Shown one piece after another: positions 42,701-52,450 of a stretch of 64,000 nucleotides of DNA. The notes below the pieces were generated by a model, which had not been told where the DNA came from, did not search any database, and was given only the letters and a program-made list of their open reading frames with translations. The stretch is taken from assembly GCF_020184175.1 (NCBI RefSeq), contig NC_065531.1, forward strand, positions 55,883,213-55,947,212, written 5' to 3'. How positions within the stretch are numbered: the stretch's first letter is position 1; every line of letters starts with the position of its first letter. The stretch is from Aphis gossypii. Its lineage: Eukaryota > Arthropoda > Insecta > Hemiptera > Aphididae. Position numbers and translations under genes: made by a program.

Positions 42701-45700
42701 GAAACTAAAATTTTGGCATTAAATAAATTATGTTGAAAAGGAAAAAATCAGAAAATTACTGATGTAGTAGAAATAGCCTATAGGCATTATAGGTAGGTAA
42801 TATATATAATATTACCTATGTAATTCCAATGCTTCAGTCGTTTGAATAAACGCTTTATTCAGATTTAGTTCAACCACACACCTAAACAACTCACATTCAG
42901 ACAAAACAAAAAATGTATTATATACCTAATATACAACCCATCCTTACCTACACTCTCAAGTTCTTTAACAAAAAATAATAAATAATTTTATAAGTTGTGT
43001 ATATACAGTTAATAAAAATGATGAACGAACAAATAAGGCTTAAATTCTTCATTGTAACTGTGGCTGGTAAAAGTAATGGAAATGTTCACTGCACACATGA
43101 TACGAATCTTAAATAAAGAAAACCAAAGGTCGTGTAAAAAAACTTGAACTTTAACATCAAAGGTTATAGGTAATACAGTAGCTGTGTACAGAATGTAATT
43201 CATCTCTCATATACCTTATTTAAATCACAAGTATCAAACTAGTATTTTTTTGTTCTTAAAATTGATTTAATATCACAGAACATATTTATACAATGTTGTA
43301 TTAACATTATTTGATCAATAACTAAAGACCCGCGGCGACCGTAGGTCATCGTTTCAAGGGTCTTGCGAAAATTCATTTCGATTTGTATTATACGCCATAA
43401 AAATTCAATTCAACATTGATTTCAATTAATTTATAATATTTTGTAAATTCTGCGAAGTATTGTATTTAATGATTACGCTTTTTGATAAAATAATAAACAA
43501 TATAAACATCGAATTTAGAAATATTATACAATTGTATACGTATAGCGGCCAAGACGTCATTAAAGCGTTTCGACAATAATACACGCAATAAATATGAGTG
43601 TATTTTATTTTAGTTATAATATGAAAATATTTTATTAGCATACCTCCGTATACCTAACTGTTAAAAATATATGTATTCAGTGTTCTACCGTATCTTGATT
43701 AAAACCGACAATGTGTATTCAAATACTGTTACTTTGGGTACGTATTCGAGATTAAATTTTAAGTATATTTAAGTATACATATTTTACGTGGTCCTTTTGT
43801 ATTTTGTATATCATAAAACGACTAAATAATCAACAGTAGGTAGTAAAAATAATAATTAATGTTTGGACGAGGATAGATTTTATTTACTGCACATAATATA
43901 CATATTATGAGAAAGAGCCTGTATTAGTTGACTTCTCCTATTCCAGCATTATCAAATTTTCGAGAAAAATCATATTGCACTTGTACAATCGCTACATATT
44001 ACTTAAACAATTGTTGGATAACATTGACATAATGGAATTAAGCATAACCAAAATCTTAATTATATTAATTATTAAATTAGAATCAAAAATATAGTGTTAT
44101 TTAAATAATGCGGTGTTCACATTTTACATATAATAATACACATTATTATTGTTATTATATAAAATACATCTTGGTAACGACAATAAAAACGATTCAAAAA
44201 ATCAGACCACATTAGTTTAACTATCAAAAACGTATTTAATCAACATGGCCTAAAAATAATTATTTCAATAAAAGCAAATTGAATGTAATAAAAATACATG
44301 CATAATATAGACCATATAAGATTTCGATCGATTTTAGCCACTTAGAAAATGTCAAAGTGGAACTCAAACTTGGCATTCTGAATACAAAACAATAAAACTT
44401 GTTTGAACCGAATAATAAACTCCTATGTCCAGAATTTTAATAGATAATTTCCATATCATCTAAACGTATAGTGAAAACCTATGACTAACTTAACTTCCTA
44501 GTTTCTTTCTTTTCTTTTTTTTTTTTGTTATTCTGTTACTCTTTGAAAGTAATATATCAAGTATACAATAATAATAATAGCATAGGCGCATTTATATTAT
44601 AAATTATAATATACACAGACACATGTCCGGGAAGGAGTTTGGGTGAATACGTGAATACCGTTTTTTTCGTAAACAAAGATTTATTCTACCATCTTAGGAC
44701 TATGCTTATTATGTAGACATGTAGTTCTGTAGTTCTAGGAAAATAAATCATAATATCTGAATACGAGAATATTGATATTTGAATCTTAAGTTTAAAGATA
44801 TTATATTAAGAAATATTTATAATTCGGATTGTCTGAATTTTTGTAAAATTTCAAGTCGTGTATAATGATTAATTATTTGATAACTAATAATAACATAATT
44901 ATTCAATTATTTACTAAGATTAGGCAGACTTTCATATGAAAAGCTGGTGCAGGATAAGTATTCACACTAACTTTTCTTAAAATACTTTAGGCCAATCAAA
45001 AATAAAAATATAAACACCGATATACCTAAGTGTTTTAAATCAGATATCGAGCCATGTAATAATGCTTTATGATAATACATTTTTTTTTTTTATTACTTCG
45101 TGATTTGTTATTCCATTGAAGTATGCTATTAAATTAAAATACCAAATAGAAGAATATAAATTAAGTGAACTATATAATATTTTATATCATTATAATTGAT
45201 AAACAAGGGTGTTCATAGAATAAATTCACAGTTTTATTTAGCTAGCTATATTACCTATATTATATACTTCTATTGCTGTAATTTTACAGGTTAAATACTT
45301 AATTATTGGTACTTATACCACTTATACCAATACATTTATTTGCCAAGTATAAATATCACTGATAACCACAAAACAAATACAAATATAAATGCAATAAAAG
45401 AACATAATATAGTTAATAAAAAATAGTAACAATTATGATATTTTCATAATAATATAAGTGACATTATCTTAAATAAATTACATAAATATTCTAAACAAAT
45501 TTAAATTCTACCGAATGTATATGTTTAGTTATGTAGTTAGGCAATGAGGGTGGCTATGGAAATGAATAATGTTAAAGGAAGAAATAGAAGGAAAAAAAGA
45601 CCGAAGAAAAAACGGTTAAATAAAATAGTGAATGCCATGAAATAGCTAGGTAGTGTGAACAAAGGAGAGGTGGGTGACAGGGCACTATGGAGGTGTAAGA

Positions 45701-46481
45701 CAATGGTAGCTAAATAGTTAAGAGAGAAGGTAAAGAAAAAGAAAACAAAGGAAGTATATCCCGCCTTGACCCCCCCCCACCCATCAAAAAAAAAAAAAAA
45801 ATTAAAAAGAGTGCCTATATGATTAAAAGTTGGTAATGATTTTAAATAGTATTCAAAAATGTTTACACCAACAATGAAAAAAATATTTAATTAAGTAGCT
45901 ATGGCTATAGCCTATAAGTATTTATTTATTTATTTTATTCGTAGTTTGTATGCCTACTATTTGGTTAAACAATTTTAACACAATATGAAAAATAAACAGT
46001 TAATTAAATATAACTCATTACAATAGTTCAATATAATATAATGGGATAATCAAAAAATATACTTATGAAAATCCAAATTATTGGAATATCTGACAAATCC
46101 TAATCCAAGTACCTCAATATAAAACTAAATACTATTAGATTAGATATAACAATATTATATTACATGACTATTAATGTCCAATGTCCATAGAATGTGAATA
46201 ATTTATGACGTTCGAATTATAATTCCGGACGCTTTATGTTTTCAGTATCTCCGGAAACAAAACCGCTTCGCCTTTACCGGATACCTTTGAACGCGCTCAC
46301 CGGCGTGGTCGGCCCGTACGACCGGAAGTGCGTCAACGAGACTGACGACTCAAACGAGAACAAGACCGTTGAAAACCTCAAACTGTCGGAGAGCAAGTCC
46401 CGGACATCAGCGAGTAGGAGTTGTACAGCATCGCCGACGACTGGCTTGAATGCAACTAATCTGCTGCTGCACAAGACATAA
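9714..46481 (+). CDS. GARNL3: GARNL3-like protein: Rap/Ran-GAP plus CNH domain (5' end incomplete)
   Basis: Sixteen exons: 9714-9780, 9847-9949, 16487-16585, 16780-16883, 17095-17206, 17490-17642, 19286-19404, 25611-25908, 34744-34842, 34983-35143, 37073-37186, 39281-39515, 41467-41550, 42265-42383, 42544-42661, 46246-46481. Counted from ATG 9727 they total 2208 nt (735 codons plus TAA), every junction in phase. The order and wording follow vertebrate GARNL3: FKFGVLYTKPSQLTDDEM, YRGGLDVK, YEGHEIMFHVSTMLPYSKDN, RKRHIGNDIV, EESVPLFGPSLPCPPVF, INGEKATFNTPTFAKKRERT, LNRRAFSDVLPDPP. The Rap-GAP domain is about residues 40-255. HIGN at 126-129 matches the catalytic His and 'asparagine thumb' of Rap1GAP (His287, Asn290), so GTPase-activating activity on a Rap-type GTPase is plausible but inferred. 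The CNH domain is about residues 320-660. The tail is Ser/Thr-rich and shorter than in vertebrates. The frame stays open upstream of ATG 9727 to the acceptor at 9713, and vertebrate proteins continue N-terminally, so the true start is probably further upstream. Confidence 0.92.
9847..9949 (+). CDS. GARNL3: GARNL3-like exon 2 (start of Rap-GAP region)
   Basis: It encodes residues 19-52, including LLLEEQEGSVNFKFGVLYTK and SQLTDDEMLSN. It is separated from exon 1 by a 66-nt intron, ends in phase 1 (AACG before GTAAGG) and precedes a 6.5-kb intron. Confidence 0.93.
10100..10192. repeat. Dispersed repeat copy with AT-rich imperfect palindrome
   Basis: TTTTAGATAGGCAATTTAGC, continuing TACAC (10101-10125), recurs exactly in inverted orientation at 30154-30178, which marks it as a dispersed repeat. 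Just downstream, CGTAAAATTAAA and TTTAATTTACG form an imperfect inverted repeat around a short AT spacer. The full element limits are unknown. Confidence 0.5.
12875..13271. mobile_element. MITE flanked by TTAA with long terminal inverted repeats
   Basis: The element is bounded by TTAA at 12875-12878 and 13268-13271, with GAGGACG at the left tip and CGTCTTC at the right. Long inverted arms follow. The left reads CGTAACATAGTAAATTTACA then CAGCAGATCACTTTTAG. The right, reverse-complemented, reads CGTAACATAACAATTGTACG then CTTAGCAGATCACGTTTAG. The arms continue through GTTCCGTTAGTTTAAA versus GCTCCATTAGTTTAAA. The right arm carries about 27 extra bases near its tip that the left arm lacks. There is no coding capacity. 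TTAA target sites suggest mobilisation by a piggyBac-type transposase. Confidence 0.75.
16487..16585 (+). CDS. GARNL3: GARNL3-like exon 3
   Basis: It encodes residues 53-85, ENGSEEFNQFISLLGNRVRL-KGWDKYRGGLDVK. It matches the segment just before the Rap-GAP core in vertebrate GARNL3. Phase 1 at both ends; the donor is GTAAAT. Confidence 0.93.
16780..16883 (+). CDS. GARNL3: GARNL3-like exon 4 (Rap-GAP core)
   Basis: It encodes residues 86-120, GDMTGEYSVYTIYEGHEIMF-HVSTMLPYSKDNRQQ. The run EIMFHVSTMLPYS is a hallmark of the Rap-GAP fold. It starts after TATAG and ends before GTAAAC in phase 0. Confidence 0.95.
17095..17206 (+). CDS. GARNL3: GARNL3-like exon 5 (catalytic Rap-GAP motif)
   Basis: It encodes residues 121-157 starting VERKRHIGNDIVNIVFVDGG. 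His126 and Asn129 of HIGN align with the catalytic His and Asn thumb of Rap1GAP, so the active site looks intact. The acceptor is AACAG and the donor GTATCC, leaving phase 1. Confidence 0.95.
17490..17642 (+). CDS. GARNL3: GARNL3-like exon 6
   Basis: It encodes residues 158-208 (HVFALVAYDSSDNSYKLVVY, SEESVPLFGPSLPCPPVF, EFREFLIVK). The motif ESVPLFGP is characteristic of the C-terminal half of Rap-GAP domains. The donor is GTAAGC. Confidence 0.94.
17643..19285 (+). other. GARNL3-like intron 6 (1.6 kb)
   Basis: Donor GTAAGC, acceptor ATCTAG. The sequence is AT-rich with no second gene or recognised element. Confidence 0.8.
19286..19404 (+). CDS. GARNL3: GARNL3-like exon 7 (end of Rap-GAP domain)
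   Basis: It encodes residues 209-248, MINGEKATFNTPTFAKKRER then TLDMLIKDLYSDYMSDSSKV. The first codon is split (A from exon 6 plus TG). The donor GTAAAT begins at 19405, leaving phase 0. Confidence 0.93.
19650..20470 (-). mobile_element. Degraded LINE fragment: RNase H and 3' region
   Basis: On the - strand the order of RNase H motifs is intact. 20424-20373 reads GQKIYTDFSKSQAEVGV (family form 'YTDGSKSQ', catalytic Asp kept). Further on, TIFSDSFSMMTNIK carries the second Asp motif. 20130-20050 reads GHSNINENKIADKVAKDV, the C-terminal His/Asp motif. Weaker downstream matches extend to about 19650. Frames shift and stops interrupt it, so it is dead. The motif pattern suggests a Jockey/R1-type element. 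Confidence 0.72.
20884..21601. mobile_element. MITE with CACAGGGTGATTCACC-type terminal inverted repeats
   Basis: The left tip is CACAGGGTGATTCACCAAGT followed by ATGTTTATAC. The right end, reverse-complemented, reads CAGTGTGCTTCACCAAGTAT followed by ACTCATAC. Both tips abut TA (20882-20883 and 21602-21603), consistent with a TA target duplication as in Tc1/mariner-type elements. It is about 720 bp with no transposase frame. The superfamily is inferred from the TA flank only. Confidence 0.65.
25255..25410. other. GC-richer island inside GARNL3-like intron 7
   Basis: About 150 bases with words such as TGCCCCCGAGGGATTGAAG and GGTGTTCGTGGGAGTTCGGG sit in very AT-rich intron, 200 bases before exon 8. 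The + strand is open from about 25326 (frame CPRGIEDSRARVLCRVFVGV) and runs into GACGTAAGT, a strong donor-like site, but the joined phase and product are not supported by any homologue I know. It could be an alternative exon, a transposon piece or a regulatory element. Confidence 0.3.
25611..25908 (+). CDS. GARNL3: GARNL3-like exon 8 (linker into CNH; GC donor)
   Basis: It encodes residues 249-347, including AMLNRRAFSDVLPDPPRSSR, KKE-type EEARQVEFVRIGQALKLDTI, VKGDAPTSLATTG and APWEPQCFYPDFG. It is the longest and most GC-rich exon. Codon GAA plus G at 25908 is followed by GCAAGT. Only a cut here keeps frame with the next exon (E-D-G-V-S-Q-R). The nearby GTAACT at 25913 would shift the frame. 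Confidence 0.93.
28620..28860. other. GC-richer island in GARNL3-like intron 8
   Basis: Words such as ATTAGCGCACTGCACGGGG, GACCCTGTGGCGGTCGGATG and CCCGTGCTGGTGGCTTACGA stand out from the intron. A second patch follows at 28960-29050 (AACCGCGGCCACGCGTCATC). No coding frame or known element fits. A regulatory or conserved non-coding role is only a guess. Confidence 0.25.
30154..30178. repeat. Inverted copy of the dispersed repeat at 10101-10125
   Basis: GTGTAGCTAAATTGCCTATC followed by TAAAA is the exact reverse complement of 10101-10125. The two lie about 20 kb apart in different introns of the same gene. Flanks diverge quickly, so this is probably the conserved core or tip of an old interspersed element. 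Confidence 0.5.
34744..34842 (+). CDS. GARNL3: GARNL3-like exon 9 (CNH domain)
   Basis: It encodes residues 348-380, DGVSQRQIFDKTIQANQLNV-VEAHGILLFRTEK. It joins exon 8 through the GC-AG intron. It ends in phase 1 before GTGCGT. The QANQLNVVEAHGILLFR pattern matches the first beta-propeller strands of CNH domains. Confidence 0.92.
34983..35143 (+). CDS. GARNL3: GARNL3-like exon 10 (CNH domain)
   Basis: It encodes residues 381-434 (GRDSKIYVFRLSEFDADIQT, then HKLERTRGCSMYAISKPGG). KIYVFRL and KLE-T-GC-YAI are conserved with vertebrate GARNL3. Acceptor GTTACAG, donor GTAAAT, phase 0 at the end. Confidence 0.93.
35144..37072 (+). other. GARNL3-like intron 10 (1.9 kb)
   Basis: AT-rich. It contains a 14-G homopolymer at 35911-35924 next to CCATAGGCGCAATTAAG, a word that looks like a transposon-related repeat, with a C-rich stretch about 30 bases further on. 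No gene. Confidence 0.7.
37073..37186 (+). CDS. GARNL3: GARNL3-like exon 11 (CNH domain)
   Basis: It encodes residues 435-472, VICVNRKLTLMQWKHSAAWT-AWCPASDTDTVEGFMYLR. The matching vertebrate segment reads similarly (I-R-N-K-L-L-L pattern). Phase 0 at both ends; acceptor GACAG, donor GTAAAT. Confidence 0.9.
37187..39280 (+). other. GARNL3-like intron 11 (2.1 kb)
   Basis: AT-rich, with GTAGGTAGGTAG words near 37310. No second gene or recognised mobile element is seen. Confidence 0.7.
39281..39515 (+). CDS. GARNL3: GARNL3-like exon 12 (CNH domain)
   Basis: It encodes residues 473-550, including EFQIAEQPSIITLIES, CVGYKHQFDIITDGSG and DLYEDEEPELLLCYN. GYKHQFD and the acidic DEEPELLLCYN run are diagnostic for CNH domains of this family. 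Donor GTAATG, phase 1. Confidence 0.94.
39516..41466 (+). other. GARNL3-like intron 12 (2.0 kb)
   Basis: AT-rich with short CA- and TA-rich runs. A slightly GC-richer patch lies at 40360-40600. No gene is seen. Confidence 0.7.
41467..41550 (+). CDS. GARNL3: GARNL3-like exon 13 (CNH domain)
   Basis: It encodes residues 551-578, NTCHFQKLSETNNTTEFDFH-WNSIPKDI. FDFHWN corresponds to the F-x-F-x-W-N motif in CNH domains. Phase 1 at both ends; donor GTAATT. Confidence 0.88.
   Translation, partial: TLVIFKNSVRQTIQPNLISIGIPFRKT
41551..42264 (+). other. GARNL3-like intron 13 (0.7 kb)
   Basis: Donor GTAATT, acceptor TCCGCAG. AT-rich with no recognised element. Confidence 0.75.
42265..42383 (+). CDS. 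GARNL3: GARNL3-like exon 14 (end of CNH domain)
   Basis: It encodes residues 579-618, including CSFPYIIAFTTDTMEIRLII and NGNLVQTMAMPKLKLICSK. It is nearly collinear with vertebrate CAFPYLLAFTTDSMEIRLVVN. Donor GTATCA, phase 0. Confidence 0.95.
42448..42475. repeat. Perfect 28-bp palindrome in GARNL3-like intron 14
   Basis: CACGAACTACTACA is followed immediately by its exact reverse complement TGTAGTAGTTCGTG, with no spacer. It lies centrally in the 160-nt intron 42384-42543, so the pre-mRNA could fold into a stable hairpin between donor and acceptor. Confidence 0.9.
42544..42661 (+). CDS. GARNL3: GARNL3-like exon 15
   Basis: It encodes residues 619-657, NDIYFATTAPEFFHGKMERL-QMDQQKAERESMSPPASPH. 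DIYF closes the CNH domain. The SPPASP run resembles the Ser/Pro linker after CNH in relatives. Donor GTAAAT, phase 1. Confidence 0.9.
42662..46245 (+). other. GARNL3-like intron 15 (3.6 kb)
   Basis: It ends TTTTCAG. It contains a LINE 3' end in the same orientation (45541-45802). The rest is AT-rich. A short GC-rich word cluster near 43330-43375 (CCCGCGGCGACCGTAGGTC) is unexplained. Confidence 0.75.
45541..45802 (+). mobile_element. 5'-truncated LINE 3' end with poly(A) tail
   Basis: A single reading frame carries the C-terminal signature of LINE reverse transcriptases of the 'GRPKKRW...EDVGDRALWRC-KTKVADP' type. Here it reads GRNRRKKRPKKKRLNKIVNA, MK, a stop, then LGSVNKGEVGDRALWRCKTM and VAK, a stop, then a Lys-rich tail. 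It ends in a C run (about 45770-45779) and an A run (about 45786-45800), as expected for a reverse-transcribed, 5'-truncated copy. Two stops show it is inactive. Confidence 0.68.
46246..46481 (+). CDS. GARNL3: GARNL3-like exon 16 (terminal, stop TAA)
   Basis: It encodes residues 658-735, starting LSPETKPLRLYRIPLNALTG and ending TTGLNATNLLLHKT before TAA at 46479-46481. LYRIPLNALTG matches the vertebrate 'LYKIPLRNLVG' segment. The Ser/Thr-rich tail is shorter than in vertebrates, so further C-terminal sequence is absent here. Confidence 0.92.
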
Positions 46482-46873
46482 AGTTCGTTCATTCAATTTG
46501 ATTGCGGTCGTTACTCGCAATATAATTACAAAAACACTTTAACGCGTACACCTAAATAATATTCAAAAAAAAAAAAAATTGTTGTTACCGTGCATCACTT
46601 GGTGGCATATTCAATCGGCCGTCCGCCACCGCCACTGATCGATCAACTGTAATTGTCCACAAACCCGACAGGAAGGTTTTTTTTCTTAATTTAACTAAAA
46701 AAAATATAATAATTTCATTACCAAAACGGGGATACGGTTACCGTATACCTATATTATTATAATATACTATCATCGTGGAGGAGAAGCGCGTCATAAATAT
46801 CATAATGCGATGTCAATTCAAGTGCATTCGTGCCAAAATCGCGTAGATAATATGCTACCTACTGCAGTTATTT

Positions 46874-46879
46874 AATAAA
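46874..46879 (+). terminator. Candidate poly(A) signal of the GARNL3-like gene
   Basis: AATAAA about 390 bases after the stop codon. Further AATAAA copies overlap at 47009-47018. In AT-rich DNA such hexamers are frequent, so the choice is uncertain. Confidence 0.25.
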
Positions 46880-49800
46880 ACAATTATTATTAAGATTATT
46901 ATTATTATTAACTATAAATATTATTATCTTATAATTCTTCTATTTTATATAATAATTATAAAATATGCGTTTACTATTTAAATTTAGAAAACACAAAACA
47001 GCGCATAAAATAAATAAACTTTAGGTACCTACTGCATTTCATTACATGGAATCGTTGCGAATCACTGACTTACAAAACGACTTTGTTCGATCTTTATCCG
47101 CGGCATACTTTCCAATACAGTGTATCAAAATAACATACGCGCATTCTGATTATTATTTTACAGTTTAAGAGTACCTATGTGATACCTACATGATGATATT
47201 TTTTAACACACAATACTTTATTCAGATAAGTACTCTATCTCTTTATTAGAGTTAAAACCTTAAAATATTGACTTAGTTTAGAATTTTCTCTTTTGGTATT
47301 TTTAAATACACGAGATTCGTGAATATTCTAGAGATCTCTTTATTTATACCATAAATTAAATTTATCGACCTGGTTTTTAAATGTCAACCATTATTTTTAA
47401 TTCTAAAAACGTGATCAGATATATTTTTTTTATTATTTAATTTATGATTGGAATACTGTTAAAATATTAAATTGTAAAGGGTGTACTATAAATAACGCGT
47501 TAAAAGTAAAATTCAACATATTATAGCGCATCTCCAATGATCTTATTTAAAAAATATACTTACCTAATGATTTCTGGTTTAAAAAGTTGTCCCACGTATC
47601 AAAACAAAACAAAAAATGTAAAAATATTCAATACAAAAATACTAGATATATTAAATAAAACGAATATATTCAACACTCTAAAGTAGTTGTGAGTAGGATG
47701 TTAAGCACGGTGAGTTTCGCACGTTAAAAATAACCATCCCTTACGTATATATTGTTATCTATACCACATAAAATTAGATATATTATAATTACATTCCGTT
47801 ATTTATATTTTACTGTACAATATTATGAAGGGAAACATAAATTTTCTATTTTTTTTTAATTAAATAATAATTGAATATAAATAATATAATATTATCTTAT
47901 TTGGTTTAATTAATAATATTAAATTTAATTATTTATTAATGCCATTATTAAATCGTTTTATCGCCAAATAACTCGACAGAGGGCCGCGAATACCTACTAT
48001 AATAACAATATTATTATTTATATAATAACACAAAAAAAAATTCTATTAAATAAAAAAATACAATGATATTTAATAAAATTAGTTTTGAATTTGAGACAAT
48101 TTTCTGTACATACTATAGAGTTCTGCTCGCGAATATTGGCCACGTTTATCGTTTGACTCGGACTCGCCGTTAATTTTTTCGTTAAAGTGCGCATGTGGTT
48201 GAAAATATTTAATATCCGTACTCAATATTTTTTAATTCCCAGGTACTCAAAAAATACTATCTAACGTGTTTTGAATTTTTAATATAAAGGTATAAAACGT
48301 GTGTTTTCAAAATAATTCTTTAAAACATAAGTTCCATACGATGGAATCACCTACTGTTATACTTTTATCTTGTATGAAAACTTTTCTGTGCTCTGACTTC
48401 CGGTGCCCAATTTCTTAACAACACGCGAACATATTAATATTAATTCCAGTAGAAATAAATTTATGAAGTCGGATAAGGTAAAACAGTTAATACCTTTATC
48501 GCACTCGACGTCGACAGAATCTAATTGATTGTATACTTAACACTGTGCACGTACATTTTGAACACTGTTATCTTTTCCTCATAATCGTACCTTGGTGATT
48601 ACAAAGTTACAACTTTGAACTTACCCAAACCTATTATTTTGTCTTCCACAAACATAATTTGTTTCTGATCGATTTTACAACGAAACTCGTATTCGAAAAA
48701 CAATATTATCACTCATAATATATACATTTTTCGGATATAATAAGCATTCGAAATCTCATCTAAATGAAAAATTACATCGTTATACTACACAATATATTTT
48801 CGTCGAAAATTAATATACGAAATCAACAAAGACTCTATGTGACGCTGTTGTAAATCACGTCATTGTGTTTTCGTGATCACAGTTATTATAATTATTTTCA
48901 ACACCTCGTCCGAGGGAGATCGATCGATCCTCCACCCTTTCTAATCTCCTTTACAACACCATCGTGGTTTCAAAACATACGCCGCACCTGAACATTCCCG
49001 AGGCAGTCCCTGTACCCAAACACTGATATTTTAATATCAAATATTTCGCAAGCTACTTACACACGACTATCGAGCTGTGGATTTAGGCAGAATCGCTATC
49101 TCGTCTCTGTGTACTCGTTCACGTTCATATATTATCGTCAGAGGTTTGTTATTCTGATTAAAAATACGAAAACCCACCAAAGTTACATGCATTATAATAC
49201 TACCTATGTTGAGATAATTTATTTTTCGTCTGACTGAATTATTATTATTATGCATATATTATATTATTATAATACTAAACAAAACTCTACAGGTGTACAG
49301 GTACTTCTATATTATAATATTATATATTTATTTATTACTATATGACGATCACTTGTAAATCGCATATTATTATTTATGCGGTCGTCGTATAGGTATAAAA
49401 TATTACGTTTTGTTTAGGATTATAATTTATCTATAAACTGCAGTAATCGTAAGGCGTACACGCAAATAGTAGACTGTGGATTGAGCTCATGCCTAATATT
49501 TCAGGTCTTTTTCCTTTTTTCTTGTCAAAAACCAAAATATATTAATTCGTGCTTTTCACAAATCGTAAAATTTTTTTTAACAAAAACCGAATGCCCGTTA
49601 AAGTAAAATTTTGAGTATATACCAAATAAAATATAATAGGTACGTTAATATGGCCCGTAAAATTTGGCGTCCCCCTTCTATACCACAACAGTTCTGCAAA
49701 ATTTGAGCGACGGTGATATCAAAAAAACTGCTATACCTGAATAATTGCGTATATTATTATATAGGGACAATATAACAATTGACCCACATAATCCAACTAC

Positions 49801-52139
49801 TTTTAAAGACGTTTAATGATATTATTATGATTCCGCATAAAATCATGGCTTTTCCGTTTGATGGATTAAAAGGATGAAATACGGTTTTATCCGACGAAAT
49901 CAGACAACATTAATCACGTGTCATACGTGTGTCCACATTGTTTAACTGGCACACGTTTCTAAAATTTCGAATTTCTCTGCCTGGGTACTTATTCCATTTC
50001 TTGAAATCAACTTTTGACAGATAATCATTGTACCTAATACACATTTGACACAGAAATCCGTATCCTTCGTACCTCCACACAGGGTGAAACCTATGTAAAT
50101 TTATACCTTAAGGATTTCTATGGTTTTTTTAAATGTTTAAAGTTACCTATAATATATATTATACTAATTACTAATATTATATGAATATTTTCACGATTAA
50201 TGCATTGTTATTCTGTCGGTGACATATCCGTCGAGTACAGCGCAGTGGTCGAAACTTTATATATTTTATATTATAATGATTATTATTAATTATTGAATAT
50301 TATTAGTTTATAAAAGAAAATCTATCTTTCCAGTTATAGAGTTGGGAACGGGTCCTGGTATAACAAATATAAAATATAGTTATTATTATATATGTATATG
50401 TATATTGTATATGTGTGACAAAATTATCATATCGTTTTTCTTGTAAGTATAATTATGGCCGTATAAGTACTCGTACTTATAAGTTATAACCTAACCTATC
50501 AAATAGAATTTAGTGATATACTAATATTATGCAGTGTCAATAGAAATGCGAATGATACAATACCGAAAGCTAAAATATAAATTAAAACCATTAAAATTTA
50601 ATAAACGAGCATATCATCTCATCGAGTGGCAATGCATAAATTATACTTCGGATTTATCACATTCATTTTTTTTAGTGGAATAATCCAATACCGGTAAATA
50701 TAGACATTTACTAATTATATTAATTTATTATTTCCACAACAGTACCTATTTTAAATAATATTTGACAATATACACAGAGTGATAACCCTCTTCCATTACC
50801 TATACCCTTTAGTAGTGCATTTATTCCAATTCTGATTTTTATCATTTTTAAATATTATAGGTACCTATAACGCCAAATTTTTAAGTATTTAGATTTGTTG
50901 TATTATATAAGAAGTGTCCTGTGGTAAAACAAACTATTTTTTTATATGAGAATCAACTTTTTTATTACTAAGTGAATATCAATGTACAATATGAATAGTG
51001 ATTCTCGTATGAAAAAAAAAGAAATTTGTATTGCCATGAAGCAATTTCTAAATTGTATAAAAATATATCTATTTGAAAATATGGTATGAAAATAGGATAT
51101 AATAGTAGTCGAAAATTCATAAATTCATAACTTAATTTACCTAATTTTTTATTAAAGAAATGAGCATATTATGTATATTTGACCACAATCTATGCATATA
51201 CGACGTGTTATTACCACATGTAAAGTCTCGTAACTTTTTAAAAATTTACCTTTATAATAATTGACCTGTCTAATTCTTGCAACAGCCACTCGACGTCATG
51301 AAATTTTAGATATTATTGTAACCGATGTATTTTTGACTTATTGTGTGTTTACATGTTTAGGGGTAATATAAGATATATTATATGTTATATTTTAATCAAA
51401 ATCAATGTCAATTTTTTCCATATTAGACTATTATATTATAGTGTTATTACTGTTATTATTATAAATAGTTTTACATATTTTACTTATATTATATTCCGAT
51501 ATATGATTATTTTTTTTTTCATTCGACGATAGCGTTTATCTCGAACCGATATTTGTTACCATACACATTTTCTATGATTTGTAAATCGGCGCTAACCGAT
51601 ATGACCTGCGTCGTACAGCATATAATCGTTATTAAAATGCAAAAGAATAATAATTTATATCAGTTGTTATTTTGAGTTGTGTCGTACCGTTACCTATAAA
51701 ATTTATGTCATGTTCATGTACTTTATTGAATAATATTATTTGTCTACATTTTATTTACCATGTTATCAAATTAAAACAATAACGATACCAATTATCAAGA
51801 TAAGATTAGGTAACTTATATTATATATAATATTATAATAATTATAACACTATTATAAATTTATCATACATTATATTATAACATATATGTGTATATATACA
51901 TATACATAAGTAAATATTGTACTAATATTATTATTAAAAATAAATTTCAAAAGCGGTTATATTTATTACTGAAATATTGACCAATTGATTTTATACGTGT
52001 TTTGAACATATTAACTGTGCCCGAAGATTGTGATTACTCTTAAAATTTTTTTTTTTTTTGCTAAACGTAACATATGATCATCAATCATCATCTATACTCA
52101 TAGCTCAAAAATACGATTATAATAGATATTTGTCTCATA

Positions 52140-52450
52140 AAAATGTTGCGTTAGTTTCAAAATAGGTATGCACTATGCAGGACGTCTCTAAATCGAACAA
52201 CTATCTGGTAAGTTGTAAAGGGTCTACTTAGGTATGTCAAAATATGTCAAGTGAACTCCGAAAACAACAAACCGTATCAACGGGCAAGTAAAAGAAACGG
52301 TGTACTTGCAGAAGGCACCTTGATTTTTAAGATTTGAAGGGACGCCAAAATCCGAAAATGTTATATCGTGATGGAACGGACAACTATTGTAACAACGCAG
52401 AACGCTAGTTTGACAGTCGAGCGAATACATTACGCAGCGTCACCGCCCGT
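52140..52450. other. GC-richer intergenic island of unknown nature
   Basis: About 300 bases with ordered, non-repetitive sequence in a gene desert. The - strand is open for 68 codons (52430-52224, with Cys-rich SLDCQTSVLRCYNSCPFHHD). On the + strand ATGCAGGACGTCTC at about 52172 leads to CTGGTAAGT, an exon-like unit of 11 codons. Neither resembles a family I know. It could be an unrecognised exon, a transposon fragment or regulatory DNA. Confidence 0.25.

Noticed and set aside
46274..46492. 72-codon - strand frame
   Set aside because: Shadow of GARNL3 exon 16.
52172..52212. Small coding exon MQDVSKSNNYL with donor GTAAGT
   Set aside because: Eleven codons and a donor-like site are not enough, and no downstream + strand exon in the next 10 kb could belong to it; kept only as part of the island finding.
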